From: CALGKJ01 sp049322695
GTDB lineage: Bacteria; Bacillota; Clostridia; Lutisporales; Lutisporaceae
Length of the DNA stretch: 64,000 nucleotides
Direction of reading: 5' to 3'
NCBI GenBank assembly: GCA_049322695.1
Contig: JBMORW010000030.1
Span: forward strand, 1 to 64,000
Made by a program: the position numbers and the translations under genes. Below, piece by piece: positions 1 through 9,170 of this stretch. Position 1 is the first letter of the stretch; each line of letters opens with the position of its first letter. The notes below the pieces were generated by a model, which worked only from the letters and a program-made list of their open reading frames with translations, did no database searches and had not been told where the DNA came from.

Positions 1-101
1 GGCTGCTGTATCTTTCGGTATCTGTAAAGAACAAAGAGTTTGATGCAAGTGCATTCAACTTTATAAAGACGTTATGTGATATAATAGCTGCCATTTATTG
101 A
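1..101 (+). CDS. C-terminal end of an unidentified protein (partial)
   Basis: The frame beginning at base 3 is open from the window edge and reads 32 codons to a TGA at 99-101. The stop lies inside a perfect hairpin, which is a common clostridial arrangement for a gene end. The residues visible (LLYLSVSVKNKEFDASAF...IIAAIY) do not match a family I recognise. The other two forward frames close within the first 45 bases. The function is unknown and the call rests only on the open frame plus the terminator. Confidence 0.45.
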   Translation, partial: LLYLSVSVKNKEFDASAFNFIKTLCDIIAAIY

Positions 102-111
102 TGGCAGCTAT
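84..111 (+). terminator. Hairpin terminator of the upstream gene
   Basis: An 11-bp perfect stem (ATAGCTGCCAT / ATGGCAGCTAT) with a six-base loop is followed by a weak T-rich stretch. It overlaps the stop codon at 99-101. It probably terminates the partial gene. Confidence 0.6.
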
Positions 112-230
112 TTATATCATAACTGCCGAAGTCCTTATTCCTAATTAATAAAGTAGTATTAGCTGCTGGAGCAGCCCTTCGTAGCGCAGCTCAATAACCA
201 ATATTATGATAAACATCTTATATATCTTAA

Positions 231-330
231 AGCTGTTTATACCCTATAAAGGAGTACCCCGGCGCAGGAGTGACGTCAAGCTACCCCTTGGCGTGGACCC
301 GTAAGGTACTCCGTTGCGCTATAAACAGCT
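231..330. repeat. 100-nt folded intergenic element
   Basis: The outer arms AGCTGTTTATA (231-241) and TATAAACAGCT (320-330) are perfect inverted repeats. A second perfect pair, GGAGTACC (251-258) and GGTACTCC (305-312), lies inside. The apical part contains GCGCAGGAGTGACGTCAAG followed by CTACCCC. Related core sequences occur near 23340 (18 of 19 bases) and, inverted, near 8730-8760. A further hairpin, AGGGTGC/GCACCCT, lies at 373-392. No coding frame of note was seen from 112 to 499. It may be a mobile structured repeat or an RNA; no known RNA family was recognised. Confidence 0.6.
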
Positions 331-437
331 GCAAGAAAATTGCCCCATAGGTGTGGAGGCATTGCCGAGAGGAGGGTGCTTTTCGGCACCCTTTGCGACA
401 TTACAGACATATGATTGTATCATTCGGTTGTATTAAA

Positions 438-466
438 TTGAATAAATTTCCTGATAAATGTATAAT
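438..466 (+). promoter_or_regulatory. Sigma-A-type promoter of the UPF0182 gene
   Basis: TTGAAT at 438-443 and TATAAT at 461-466 are separated by 17 bases. Transcription would start near 473, so the ATG at 458 lies in the promoter and cannot be the translation start of the downstream gene. Confidence 0.6.
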
Positions 467-499
467 TTATATATGATTATTAAATACGGAGGGATGATT

Positions 500-3325
500 T
501 TGAAGGGGTTTAAAATAAAAGGAATTTATATTGTCGCTGCACTGCTGCTTCTGGTTATTATATTCTTCAGCAGCATAGCAGGTTATTTGATTGATTACCA
601 GTGGTTTTCTGAGCTGAACTATCAGGAAGTATTTTTCAAAAAGCTTTTTACACAGATTCAATTCTTTGTTCCCACATTTATATTGCTGTTTGTGGTTTTA
701 TTCTTATACATGAAGTCCATAAATGCACATTCAGTAAAGCATAGCAGAGTCATTTTGGATGTTAAAGAGAAAAAAGTAAGAAATCGCATATTTGCGTTGG
801 TTTCATTTGTGGTTTCCTTCCTTTTCTCATTGGTTTTTGTTACTGAGATATGGTATGAATTCTTAATTTTTATTAATAAATCAGCCTTTGGGATTGCTGA
901 TCCCATCTTCTCTAAAGACATTGGATTTTTTATGTTTACCTTGCCGTTTCTGAACAAGCTTTATGGGTTTATGCTTGGCTTTATAGTTATATTGGCAGCA
1001 ATTACCTTAGTATACAACGGTCTTACCTTTTTATCAACAAAGGTTAGTGATGGCGGGCATGACGAAGCAAATGTCAGGGTTCTTTACAATTCGAAAGATA
1101 TATACAAGGGTATCTTAGGGGCAGCTTCCAGGCAGCTTACATTATTGGGAGGGCTATTCTTTGTTCTTCTTGGATTGGGCTTCTACCTGAGAACCTTCGA
1201 TATATTGTATTCGGGACGTGGAGTGGCTTACGGCGCAAGCTATACTGATATTAATGTGACTCTTCCCTCTTATTACATATACATTGCAATTTGTGCTGTT
1301 ACGGCTGTGTTAATGCTGGTATCCTGGAGCAGAAACAAGATAAAGCTTGCAGCTTTCGGACCATTGCTTTTAATAGTAGCCATGGTATTATCGGGTGTAG
1401 CATCGGCGGTTGTACAAAACATGATAGTGGCACCCAATGAGATTTCAAAGGAAGAAAAATACCTTCAATATAATATAGAATATACAAATTATGCATACGG
1501 GCTGGATAAGGTTGCAGTAAAGCCATTTGCCGTAGAGCAGGACCTTACCAGAGAGTCGCTGGAAGCAAACATAACAACTATAAACAATATACCCATTAAC
1601 GACTACAGGCCTGCTTTGGATATATACAATCAGATACAAGGTCTAAAGAATTACTACAGATTCAATGATATGGATATAGACAGATATATGGTTAACGGTG
1701 TTTACAGACAAATTTTCATATCTCCAAGAGAGCTTTTGGCAGAGAATATACCGAGTCAGACCGGTGAGCAAAGGGCATCATGGATCAACAGGTATCTGAA
1801 ATACACACATGGTTATGGAATTTCCATGTCTCCAGTAAATGAGGTAACTGCATCCGGACGTCCCAGATTATTCATAAGGGATCTACCATTAATATCTGAT
1901 ATTGATATAAAGGTTGATGTACCGCAGATTTATTATGGCGAGCTAACGGATGATATTGCCATAGTCAATACGAGAGAAAAGGAATTTGATTACCCTGCAA
2001 GCGACAGAAGCGTTGAAACAATATATCAAGGTAAAGGAGGAATTAAGCTTTCCTTTATTAACAGGCTGTTGTTTGCTGTAAAAAGAGGAGATATAAACTT
2101 CCTGCTTTCACAGGATATTACAGGCGAAAGTAAGGTACTGATTAACAGAGATATTGTTGACAGAGTCAATAAAATTGCACCATTTTTAATATATGATGAG
2201 GATCCGTATATTGTGACGGCAGAAGGCAAGCTGTATTGGATTATCGATGCTTATACTATAAACAACAGATACCCTTATTCAGAGCCAATATCAGAAAACA
2301 CAAATGTAAACTATCTGAGAAATTCAGTAAAGGTAATAGTGGATGCATATAATGGTACTGCAGAATATTATATTTCTGATACAAGCGATCCTATAATCAG
2401 AACATATTCCAGCATATTCAAGACTTTATTCAAGCCGCTGGATGAAATGCCTGAAAGCCTCCGTGCACATATAAGATATCCTCAGAAAATGTTTGATATA
2501 CAGGCAAGCATATACAAGAAATACCACATGCTCAATGCAAGAGAGTTTTATAATAAGAATGACGTATGGGATATAGCAACTCAGATATATGATGTAACCG
2601 GGACAACAACAGAAAGGCAGGAAGTAGAGTCCACATACCTGATAATGAAGCTGCCTGACAGTGAGAAAGAAGAGTTTTTGCTTATGGTGCCGTATACTCC
2701 GCAGGGCAAGACCAACATGATAGCATGGCTGGCTGTTAAAAATGACGGAGAAAACTACGGACAGATTATATTGTATAACTTCCCGTCAGGTAAAATAGTT
2801 GAAGGTCCAATGCAGGTTGAAGGTATAATAAGTCAGGATACGGTTATCGGTCCTCAGCTTAACCTTCTTGCAACAGGTGGTAATTCGCAGGTAAGCAGAG
2901 GAAATATGATGGTAATACCTATAGAAGAATCCATACTATATGTTGAGCCTATATATGTGAAAGCGATAAATGCCAATGCATTGCCCGAAGTAAAAAAAGT
3001 AATAGTATACTATAACAATCAGGCCGTTATGGATGATACACTGGAAAAAGCTCTGGGTAGAATATTTCCTGAAAAGCAGGGTCAGGAGCAGACCCAGCAG
3101 CCCCCTGCAGACACAGATACAGCTACAGTGGAAGAGCTGATAAGAAAGGCAAATGAGATTTTCCAACAAGCTCAGGAAGCTCAGCGAGGAGGAGATTGGG
3201 CAGCTTATGGAGCAAGAATAAAGGAGCTTGAGGATCTGTTAAATAAGCTCAATGCAATAATCAACCCTGTTCCTGAACAACCTGCAGAAGCAGGAGAAGG
3301 CACGGGTACTGAAGCAAACCAATAA
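500..3325 (+). CDS. UPF0182 family large membrane protein
   Basis: This is a 941-residue protein of the UPF0182 (COG1615) family, whose biochemical role is not established. The N-terminal third shows several long hydrophobic segments, the first starting within 20 residues of the start. A large hydrophilic domain follows, and the C-terminus carries a Gln/Pro-rich low-complexity stretch and a short coiled-coil-like segment. The frame is open from 458, but the promoter covers that ATG. GGAGGG at 488-493 abuts the ATG at 494 and sits six bases before a TTG at 500, so the TTG start is preferred. It is monocistronic, ending in a strong hairpin. Confidence 0.88.
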   Translation: MKGFKIKGIYIVAALLLLVIIFFSSIAGYLIDYQWFSELNYQEVFFKKLFTQIQFFVPTFILLFVVLFLYMKSINAHSVKHSRVILDVKEKKVRNRIFALVSFVVSFLFSLVFVTEIWYEFLIFINKSAFGIADPIFSKDIGFFMFTLPFLNKLYGFMLGFIVILAAITLVYNGLTFLSTKVSDGGHDEANVRVLYNSKDIYKGILGAASRQLTLLGGLFFVLLGLGFYLRTFDILYSGRGVAYGASYTDINVTLPSYYIYIAICAVTAVLMLVSWSRNKIKLAAFGPLLLIVAMVLSGVASAVVQNMIVAPNEISKEEKYLQYNIEYTNYAYGLDKVAVKPFAVEQDLTRESLEANITTINNIPINDYRPALDIYNQIQGLKNYYRFNDMDIDRYMVNGVYRQIFISPRELLAENIPSQTGEQRASWINRYLKYTHGYGISMSPVNEVTASGRPRLFIRDLPLISDIDIKVDVPQIYYGELTDDIAIVNTREKEFDYPASDRSVETIYQGKGGIKLSFINRLLFAVKRGDINFLLSQDITGESKVLINRDIVDRVNKIAPFLIYDEDPYIVTAEGKLYWIIDAYTINNRYPYSEPISENTNVNYLRNSVKVIVDAYNGTAEYYISDTSDPIIRTYSSIFKTLFKPLDEMPESLRAHIRYPQKMFDIQASIYKKYHMLNAREFYNKNDVWDIATQIYDVTGTTTERQEVESTYLIMKLPDSEKEEFLLMVPYTPQGKTNMIAWLAVKNDGENYGQIILYNFPSGKIVEGPMQVEGIISQDTVIGPQLNLLATGGNSQVSRGNMMVIPIEESILYVEPIYVKAINANALPEVKKVIVYYNNQAVMDDTLEKALGRIFPEKQGQEQTQQPPADTDTATVEELIRKANEIFQQAQEAQRGGDWAAYGARIKELEDLLNKLNAIINPVPEQPAEAGEGTGTEANQ

Positions 3326-3329
3326 AGTT

Positions 3330-3365
3330 TTAAAGGCTTTCTACACAAAGGTAGAAAGCCTTTAA
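3330..3365 (+). terminator. Terminator after the UPF0182 gene
   Basis: A 15-bp perfect stem (TTAAAGGCTTTCTAC and its complement) has a six-base loop. It starts a few bases after the TAA stop, and an A/T-rich tail follows. Confidence 0.75.
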
Positions 3366-3493
3366 AAATAATTTGCTAATTTACATAATAAATTGTGGAA
3401 ATTTTTGAAAAACGCAAAGGATTATTAATAAATTTATAGAATATTATAAAATTAGATATATATAGACAATTTTTTTGTTCAGGGGGAGTGGCT

Positions 3494-3856
3494 ATGAAAA
3501 AGGTATTAATAGTTGATGATGCTGCTTTTATGAGAGGATCGCTTAAAATGATTCTGGAGCAGAATGGTTTTCAGGTGGTTGGTGAAGCATCAAACGGTCT
3601 GGAAGCTATAAAGCTATATAAAGAGCTTATGCCAGATATAGTTACAATGGATATTACAATGCCTGAACTGGATGGTATAGAAGCAGTCAAGATGATTAAG
3701 CAGCTTGATTGCAATGCCAAGATAGTTATGATTTCAGCCATGGGCCAGGAAAGCAAGGTAAAGGATGCTGTAATATCGGGTGCAAAGGGCTTTATTGTCA
3801 AGCCATTCAAGAGCGAATTCGTAGTTGAGACACTTAGTAAAATTCTGGCAAAGTAA
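3494..3856 (+). CDS. cheY: CheY-type single-domain response regulator
   Basis: A 120-residue receiver domain carries the chemotaxis or regulatory phosphoryl signal. The acidic pair follows LIVDD near the N-terminus, the phospho-acceptor is Asp53 (TMDITMPELDG), and the switch Thr/Ser and Lys are in MISAMG and VKPF. There is no output domain. A GTG at 3488 is in frame, but it touches the GGGGGAG Shine-Dalgarno, so the ATG at 3494 is the better start. It is the first gene of a run with cheR, cheB, a hybrid kinase and another receiver. CheA, CheW and receptors are not adjacent, though cheW and a receptor lie at 55.8-58.2 kb. Confidence 0.9.
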   Translation: MKKVLIVDDAAFMRGSLKMILEQNGFQVVGEASNGLEAIKLYKELMPDIVTMDITMPELDGIEAVKMIKQLDCNAKIVMISAMGQESKVKDAVISGAKGFIVKPFKSEFVVETLSKILAK

Positions 3857-3885
3857 TAGTCAGTACTTTTTAAGCAGGTGATATA

Positions 3886-4701
3886 ATGAAGGATATTACA
3901 GATAAAGAGTTTAAACAGTTAGCTGCTTATATGAAGGATAACTATGGTATAAACCTGTTTGAAAAAAAGACTCTTCTGGTTGGAAGGCTTAATAATATAT
4001 TGATAAAGAATCAAATAAAAGATTTTACGGAATACTACAGCCTGCTGATTTCAGACACAACAGGCACTATGGTCACTGAGCTTATAAACAAGCTTTCCAC
4101 TAACCATACCTTCTTCTTGAGGGAAGAATCACACTTCCATTTTTTCAGAGATCATGTACTTCCCTATCTGTCATCAATAAAAAGCAGGAATAAGGATTTC
4201 AGAATCTGGAGTGCGGGATGTTCTACAGGGGAAGAGCCATATACGTTGGCTATGATATTATCTGATTTTTTTGGACCACAAAAAAATCAATGGGATACAA
4301 AAATATTGGCAACGGATATTTCCAAAAAGGTATTAGATATTGCAACAAAGGGTATATATTCGCGGGAACAGCTTTCTCCGGTCAGTGATTCCTGGAAAAA
4401 AAGATATTTTAAAAAGCTGGCTGATGAAAGCTATGCTGTTGCTGACTCCATAAAGGATGAAGTAATATTCAGGATTTTTAATCTGATGAACAGGAATATG
4501 CCCTTTAAAAAGAAGTTTGATGTGATATTTTGCAGGAATGTAATGATATATTTTGATGCAGAAACAAAAAATGAACTCGTGAATAGGTTCTATGAGCAAA
4601 CTGAACCCGGGGGATATCTTTTCATAGGACATTCTGAATCAATAAACAGGGAGGAAACCAAATACAGGTACATAATGCCTGCTGTTTATAGAAAGGAATA
4701 G
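3886..4701 (+). CDS. cheR: CheR chemoreceptor glutamate methyltransferase
   Basis: A 271-residue SAM-dependent methyltransferase that methylates chemoreceptor glutamates and counteracts CheB. The N-terminal helical domain occupies about residues 1-75. The SAM-binding motif WSAGCSTGEEPYTLAM is followed by ATDIS and the CheR-typical FCRNVMIYF. The length is normal for the family. It starts 29 bases after cheY with an AGCAGGTG ribosome site and ends six bases before cheB, so cheYRB is one transcription unit. Confidence 0.93.
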   Translation: MKDITDKEFKQLAAYMKDNYGINLFEKKTLLVGRLNNILIKNQIKDFTEYYSLLISDTTGTMVTELINKLSTNHTFFLREESHFHFFRDHVLPYLSSIKSRNKDFRIWSAGCSTGEEPYTLAMILSDFFGPQKNQWDTKILATDISKKVLDIATKGIYSREQLSPVSDSWKKRYFKKLADESYAVADSIKDEVIFRIFNLMNRNMPFKKKFDVIFCRNVMIYFDAETKNELVNRFYEQTEPGGYLFIGHSESINREETKYRYIMPAVYRKE

Positions 4702-4707
4702 ATTAAT

Positions 4708-5745
4708 TTGTCGAGCAAAAGAAAAATAAGAGTATTGATAGTAGATGATTCCCTATTGTTCAGAGAAACCCTGGCAAAGGGTCTTTCTACTGATTCGGGC
4801 ATTGAGGTAGTAGCTACTGCAACTGACCCGTATGCGGCAAGGGATAAAATAATTGAATATGAGCCTGATGTCATGACATTGGACGTTGAGCTGCCGAGAA
4901 TGAACGGGATTGAGTTCTTAAAGCGTCTGATGCCGCAGCATCCTTTACCGGTTGTTGTTGTCAGCGCGGTAAGTGAAAATGTATTTGACGCTTTGAAATA
5001 CGGCGCAGTAGATTTTGTAACTAAGCCTGATATGAAGAGTGGAAGAGGTGTGGATACGCTTATTAATGAGCTAATAATAAAGGTAAAAATTGCCTCTACC
5101 GCTAAGGTCGGTCATTGGAAAAACAATATATTAAATACCATTGGGACAAGTACCGGAAGCTTATCTGGTTCAAAAAACAAAATAATAGCAATTGGTGCAT
5201 CCACAGGAGGCACAGAAGCTATATACAACGTTCTAAAGCTATTGCCTCGAGATGTACCAGGGATAGTAATAGTACAGCATATGCCGCCTAATTTTACCAA
5301 AATGTATGCAGATAGATTGAACAACAGTTGTCTAATGGAGGTAAAGGAAGCTGAGAATGGAGACTATATATTGCCCGGAAGGGCATTGATAGCTCCCGGA
5401 GATTTTCATATGACAGTAAAAAAATCCGGCAGTGCTTATTTGGTTGAATGCTTCAAGGGTGAAAAGGTAAACGGACATTGTCCTTCAGTGGACGTGCTTT
5501 TCAACTCAGTTGCAGAAAATGTAGGAAGCAATGCAATTGGTGTACTGCTGACAGGGATGGGAGCGGATGGAGCAAAGGGTCTTTTGAGTATGAGGAGGAA
5601 AAATGCTAGAACAATAGGACAGGACGAAGAATCAAGTATTGTTTATGGAATGCCAAAGGTTGCTTATGAAATAGGTGCTGTAGAAAAACAGGTCCGACTT
5701 GAAAATATTGCACATGTAATATATGCGATGTTAAATGATAAATAG
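4708..5745 (+). CDS. cheB: CheB receptor methylesterase/glutamine deamidase
   Basis: A 345-residue protein with an N-terminal receiver domain (about 1-125, Asp in MTLDVELPRMNG) and a C-terminal methylesterase domain (about 155-340). The catalytic Ser165 (GASTGG), His191 (VQHMPP) and Asp287 (GMGADG) align almost position for position with those of the E. coli enzyme. Translation starts at TTG 4708 with GAAAGGAA overlapping the end of cheR. It would demethylate receptors once its receiver is phosphorylated, but no CheA is next to it; the CheA-like kinase at 61.6-64 kb is one possible partner. Confidence 0.93.
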   Translation: MSSKRKIRVLIVDDSLLFRETLAKGLSTDSGIEVVATATDPYAARDKIIEYEPDVMTLDVELPRMNGIEFLKRLMPQHPLPVVVVSAVSENVFDALKYGAVDFVTKPDMKSGRGVDTLINELIIKVKIASTAKVGHWKNNILNTIGTSTGSLSGSKNKIIAIGASTGGTEAIYNVLKLLPRDVPGIVIVQHMPPNFTKMYADRLNNSCLMEVKEAENGDYILPGRALIAPGDFHMTVKKSGSAYLVECFKGEKVNGHCPSVDVLFNSVAENVGSNAIGVLLTGMGADGAKGLLSMRRKNARTIGQDEESSIVYGMPKVAYEIGAVEKQVRLENIAHVIYAMLNDK

Positions 5746-5794
5746 TATGAAAATTTAGTACAAATGTTGAAGATTGTGCAAAGGGGGGATAATG

Positions 5795-8149
5795 ATGGAT
5801 ATACCCCGCAAGGATCAAATGATTATCAACTACACTGCAGGCTCAGCCGGCGTTGATATTGATACGTTAGTGGATTTTGCACCAATGGGTATAATTCTGG
5901 TCAATCAAAATGGAGAAATAGCTAAAATAAATACCTCCTCACTTAAATTACTGGGTGTAGATAATGAAAAAGTTCAGAACAATAGATTTGGTAATATAGT
6001 GAAATGCTTCAGCAGCTTTGAGGACAGCAGAGGCTGTAGGTTTGGAACTGAATGCAGCAGTTGTATTATTAAGAGCTCGATTGAGAAAGCCTGTAGCAAT
6101 AAAGCCGTAGTTGGGCCAATAGAAATTTCTAAAACAATTCTTATAAATGGAAGCAAGCATAATAAATGGTATAGAATGAGCTTTACGCCTGTACATTATA
6201 ATGACGCTTTGCTAGTAATGATAATAATAGATGATATGACTGACCAAAGAAATGCTCAGGAAATCATCATAAAATCCAGGGATTTTTACTTATCTCTATT
6301 GGAAGAGTTTCCAGCCCTCATATGGAGAACAAACGAAAATGGAAAAATAGATTATCATAATAAGAATTGGACTCAACTGACAGGTAAGTCTATGTGCGAG
6401 GACATTTTCAATCTGGAGGCAAGAGGTATACACCCTGAGGACATAGAGAAATATCAGGAATCCTATAAGAATGCTATTTTGGATAAGCGTCCTATCAGTA
6501 TGGAATGCCGTATATTGAGGCATAATGGTGAATACTGCTGGATATTGGAAATTGCCAGACCGTTCCATGATATTCAAGGAAATTTTTCCGGTTATATCGG
6601 AGTGGCTTTTGATATTGATGAAAGAAAGCTTATTGAAGAAGAATATAAAAAAGCAAAAGAAGCTGCTGAAGTAGGAAACAAGGCCAAAAGTGAGTTTTTG
6701 GCAAACATGAGTCATGAAATAAGAACACCCTTAAATGGTATTATAGGTATGACAGAGCTTATGTATATGACTGAACTGACTGAAGAGCAGCATGAGAATC
6801 TTGATATAATCAAATCCTGTGCAGATACTCTCTTAAGGGTGATAAACGATATACTGGATTTTTCAAAAATAGAAGCGGGTAAAATGACTATAGGAAGACA
6901 GAGATTTTCTCTTAAAGATCTTATGGAAAAAACATTGAAGCCGTTTAGAGTAAGCGCTGCTGAAAAGAAGCTGAAGCTTGATTATGTGTTGGAAAGCGAT
7001 GTAAAGGATAGCTTTATTGGGGATCCAATAAGACTGCAGCAGGTACTTAATAATTTAATTAGCAATGCAATTAAGTTTACTGAGCAGGGAACAGTAATCA
7101 TAAGTATAGCTCAGAATGACAAACTCAGGAATAATGAAAACGATGAGACAGAGCTACGTATATCTATTTCAGATACTGGAATAGGTATAGACAAGAGTGA
7201 AATGGACAAGCTTTTCAGAAGCTTTAGTCAGGTTGATGGTACATATACCAGAAAATACAGTGGTACAGGCCTTGGCTTGGTGATATCGAAACGACTTATT
7301 GAAATGATGGATGGACAGATTTGGGTAGAAAGCGAAAAGGGCATAGGAAGCACCTTTATATTTACCGTAAGGTTGAAGTCTCTTGTGGATTCCAGCAATA
7401 GTGCAGAAAAATCTGCAGACAGCAAAGTCATAAAAAGTGATGCCAGATACAGAATATTGCTTGTGGAAGATAACAAGATGAATCAACTGGTAATTACTCG
7501 ACTGCTTAGGGAAATGGGAAATGACGTTGAAATTGCGGATAATGGAAAATATGCAATTGATGCTTTGGAAAGAAAAAAATACGATTTGATTCTTATGGAT
7601 ATCCAGATGCCGGAAATGGATGGGATACAAGCCACCAGAACAATAAGAGAAAAAGAAAGGAATTCTGAAAAGCATACTCCTATTGTGGCACTTACGGCAT
7701 ATGCACTTCAAGGTGATAAGGAGAAGTTCTTGGCTGAGGGTATGGATGGATATATTTCAAAGCCTGTGAAGCAGGATGAACTGTATGAAGTGATTAATTC
7801 AATCGTATTGAAGAATAAGCATTCAGATAATTTTAAGCATATAAATGAGACAAAAGCAGACTATGCTGGAAACAAAGACATAAACTTAAGAAACAAGTAC
7901 ATACAGCTTTTCTTTATGGATACACCAAAGCATATGGAAAAAATAAGACAAGGAATGGAGAGCAGCAATATGGCAGTTATTGAACAGCTTTCAGGCATAA
8001 TAAAGGGAGTGGCCTCTGATATAGAAGCAAATGCTTTAAAAAACTATGCCTTTAAAATGCAGTTGGCTGCGAGACGTAAGGATATGGAAACAGTGAAGGA
8101 AATGCTTAAGATATTTGAACATGAGTTTGAAAGCTTTAAAAGATTTTAA
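5795..8149 (+). CDS. Cytoplasmic PAS hybrid histidine kinase with degenerate Hpt-like tail
   Basis: A 785-residue soluble hybrid kinase. Two PAS domains (about 20-140 and 155-285) come first. The first carries a Cys-rich run, CRFGTECSSC, that could bind a metal or respond to redox. The HisKA domain has His307 in MSHEIRTP. The ATPase domain shows NLISNAIKF, SDTGIGI and GTGLGL. A receiver domain follows with Asp602 (LMDIQMPEMDG). The last 80 or so residues resemble an Hpt helix bundle, but where HxLKG is expected the sequence reads GIIKG, so the phospho-accepting His is missing. The start ATG 5795 lies six bases after AAGGGGGG; the longer frame from TTG 5774 overlaps this site. The kinase is probably paired with the response regulator that follows. 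Confidence 0.88.
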   Translation: MDIPRKDQMIINYTAGSAGVDIDTLVDFAPMGIILVNQNGEIAKINTSSLKLLGVDNEKVQNNRFGNIVKCFSSFEDSRGCRFGTECSSCIIKSSIEKACSNKAVVGPIEISKTILINGSKHNKWYRMSFTPVHYNDALLVMIIIDDMTDQRNAQEIIIKSRDFYLSLLEEFPALIWRTNENGKIDYHNKNWTQLTGKSMCEDIFNLEARGIHPEDIEKYQESYKNAILDKRPISMECRILRHNGEYCWILEIARPFHDIQGNFSGYIGVAFDIDERKLIEEEYKKAKEAAEVGNKAKSEFLANMSHEIRTPLNGIIGMTELMYMTELTEEQHENLDIIKSCADTLLRVINDILDFSKIEAGKMTIGRQRFSLKDLMEKTLKPFRVSAAEKKLKLDYVLESDVKDSFIGDPIRLQQVLNNLISNAIKFTEQGTVIISIAQNDKLRNNENDETELRISISDTGIGIDKSEMDKLFRSFSQVDGTYTRKYSGTGLGLVISKRLIEMMDGQIWVESEKGIGSTFIFTVRLKSLVDSSNSAEKSADSKVIKSDARYRILLVEDNKMNQLVITRLLREMGNDVEIADNGKYAIDALERKKYDLILMDIQMPEMDGIQATRTIREKERNSEKHTPIVALTAYALQGDKEKFLAEGMDGYISKPVKQDELYEVINSIVLKNKHSDNFKHINETKADYAGNKDINLRNKYIQLFFMDTPKHMEKIRQGMESSNMAVIEQLSGIIKGVASDIEANALKNYAFKMQLAARRKDMETVKEMLKIFEHEFESFKRF

Positions 8150-8172
8150 ATATAGTTCAAGGAGGTTTATTT

Positions 8173-8565
8173 ATGAGAATACTTATTGCAGAAGATGATC
8201 TCGCCAGCAGAAAGTTCCTGTTTAAATTCTTTTCAGCTTATGGTGATTGTGACATAACAGTAGATGGTATGGAGGCAATAGAGGCATTTTTACTTGCCTG
8301 GGATGAAAAAAATCCCTATGACCTGATATGTCTGGATATTATGATGCCTAAGCTGGACGGGATAAAAGCTCTAAAGACAATAAGAGATATTGAAAATGAG
8401 AAGAAGGTTGATGAATCCAAAAAAGCAAAAATAATCATGATAACAGCCTTGAACGATACAGATAATGTATTTGATGCTTTCCAGCTGGGCTGTGAGGCTT
8501 ATGCTGCAAAGCCTATTGATACCAAGAAACTGCAGGAGGTAATGAGCAAGCTGGAGCTTATTTGA
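8173..8565 (+). CDS. Receiver-only response regulator
   Basis: A 130-residue receiver domain with the acidic pair in IAEDD, phospho-acceptor Asp55 (CLDIMMPKLDG), Thr in MITAL and Lys in AKPID. There is no output domain. The insertion between beta-4 and helix-4 is slightly longer than in CheY. It starts 23 bases after the hybrid kinase with a GGAGG site, so it is the likely phosphotransfer partner of that kinase or of its unorthodox tail. It is the last gene of the five-gene run. Confidence 0.87.
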   Translation: MRILIAEDDLASRKFLFKFFSAYGDCDITVDGMEAIEAFLLAWDEKNPYDLICLDIMMPKLDGIKALKTIRDIENEKKVDESKKAKIIMITALNDTDNVFDAFQLGCEAYAAKPIDTKKLQEVMSKLELI

Positions 8566-8586
8566 CAGCCGCTAACTGAAACCTCC

Positions 8587-8888
8587 AGCTGCTAGATTAA
8601 AGTATGAACTTTGAAGTGTTTTTGGGTAATACAAGTAGACTATGAAATTACTCGATTTGTAGTAAGGCGTCTTCGGCTATTTTCTTCCGGTTCCTTCAAA
8701 GCCCTGCGCTGTGCCTTCATGGGTCGGCTATAGGGTAGCTTTCTGTCACATAAAGGTGCAGGTATTCCTATTGGGGATGAATTCACCTACAGAAAGTAAC
8801 CTGTGACGCTTTCTGAAAGTTGGATATTTATCATATTATTGATCACTGGGTAGGGCTTCGAAGAGTTGCTTTAACATTTCTAGCAGCT
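8587..8888. repeat. 302-bp element with long imperfect terminal inverted repeats
   Basis: The left arm from 8587 (AGCTGCTAG, then TTAAAG, then TTTGAAG) recurs in inverse order in the right arm ending at 8888 (CTTCGAAG, CTTTAA, CTAGCAGCT). The interior has no credible ORF. On the minus strand it contains GTGACAGAAAGCTACCC, related to the core of the element at 231-330. It lies in the 605-base gap between the response regulator and rnhA. It could be a small non-autonomous mobile element or a structured RNA. Confidence 0.55.
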
Positions 8889-8935
8889 AGTAGCCAGTAG
8901 CTAGAAGTATAATGCCGGTGGCTGGTGGCTCTTGA
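8888..8935. repeat. Degenerate short-unit intergenic repeat, copy 1
   Basis: The stretch is built from variants of CTAGTAGCCAGTAGC and GGCTGGTGGCT, then GACTAGCGACC. Its reverse complement shares GGCATTA...CTTCT with the copy at 23137-23221 and the general ACTGGTTACTGG pattern with 44600-44692. It is non-coding. Confidence 0.5.
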
Positions 8936-8983
8936 CTAGCGACCAAGCTTGGCAGTTTTAACCTAGTAAAAAAGCATTGATAT

Positions 8984-9023
8984 AAAAAGAAAATAGCCCC
9001 GGGGGAAGGGCTATTTTCTTTTT
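8984..9023 (+). terminator. Strong intrinsic terminator
   Basis: A 16-bp perfect stem (AAAAAGAAAATAGCCC and its complement, eight-base loop) ends in a T run. It lies 419 bases after the last gene of the cheY-kinase run and upstream of rnhA, so the intervening repeat DNA is probably transcribed. Confidence 0.7.
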
Positions 9024-9170
9024 GGGTCTTGTATGTATGGCTTTTATCTTTTGTGGAACTATCTATATTATTGGTATTTTTGTTTTGGAATATACATTTT
9101 ATTTTGAAAATGTTGTATTATAAAATTGTATAAAAAGTAAAATATTAATAGCTATGAAAGGGGAAAATAC

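Noticed and set aside
458..499. Upstream ATGs of the UPF0182 gene
   Set aside because: The promoter -10 lies at 461-466 and the ribosome site at 488-493, so translation from 458 or 494 is unlikely.
3400..3440. Possible c-di-GMP riboswitch ahead of cheY
   Set aside because: CGCAAAGG resembles part of a GEMM core, but the rest of the aptamer is absent.
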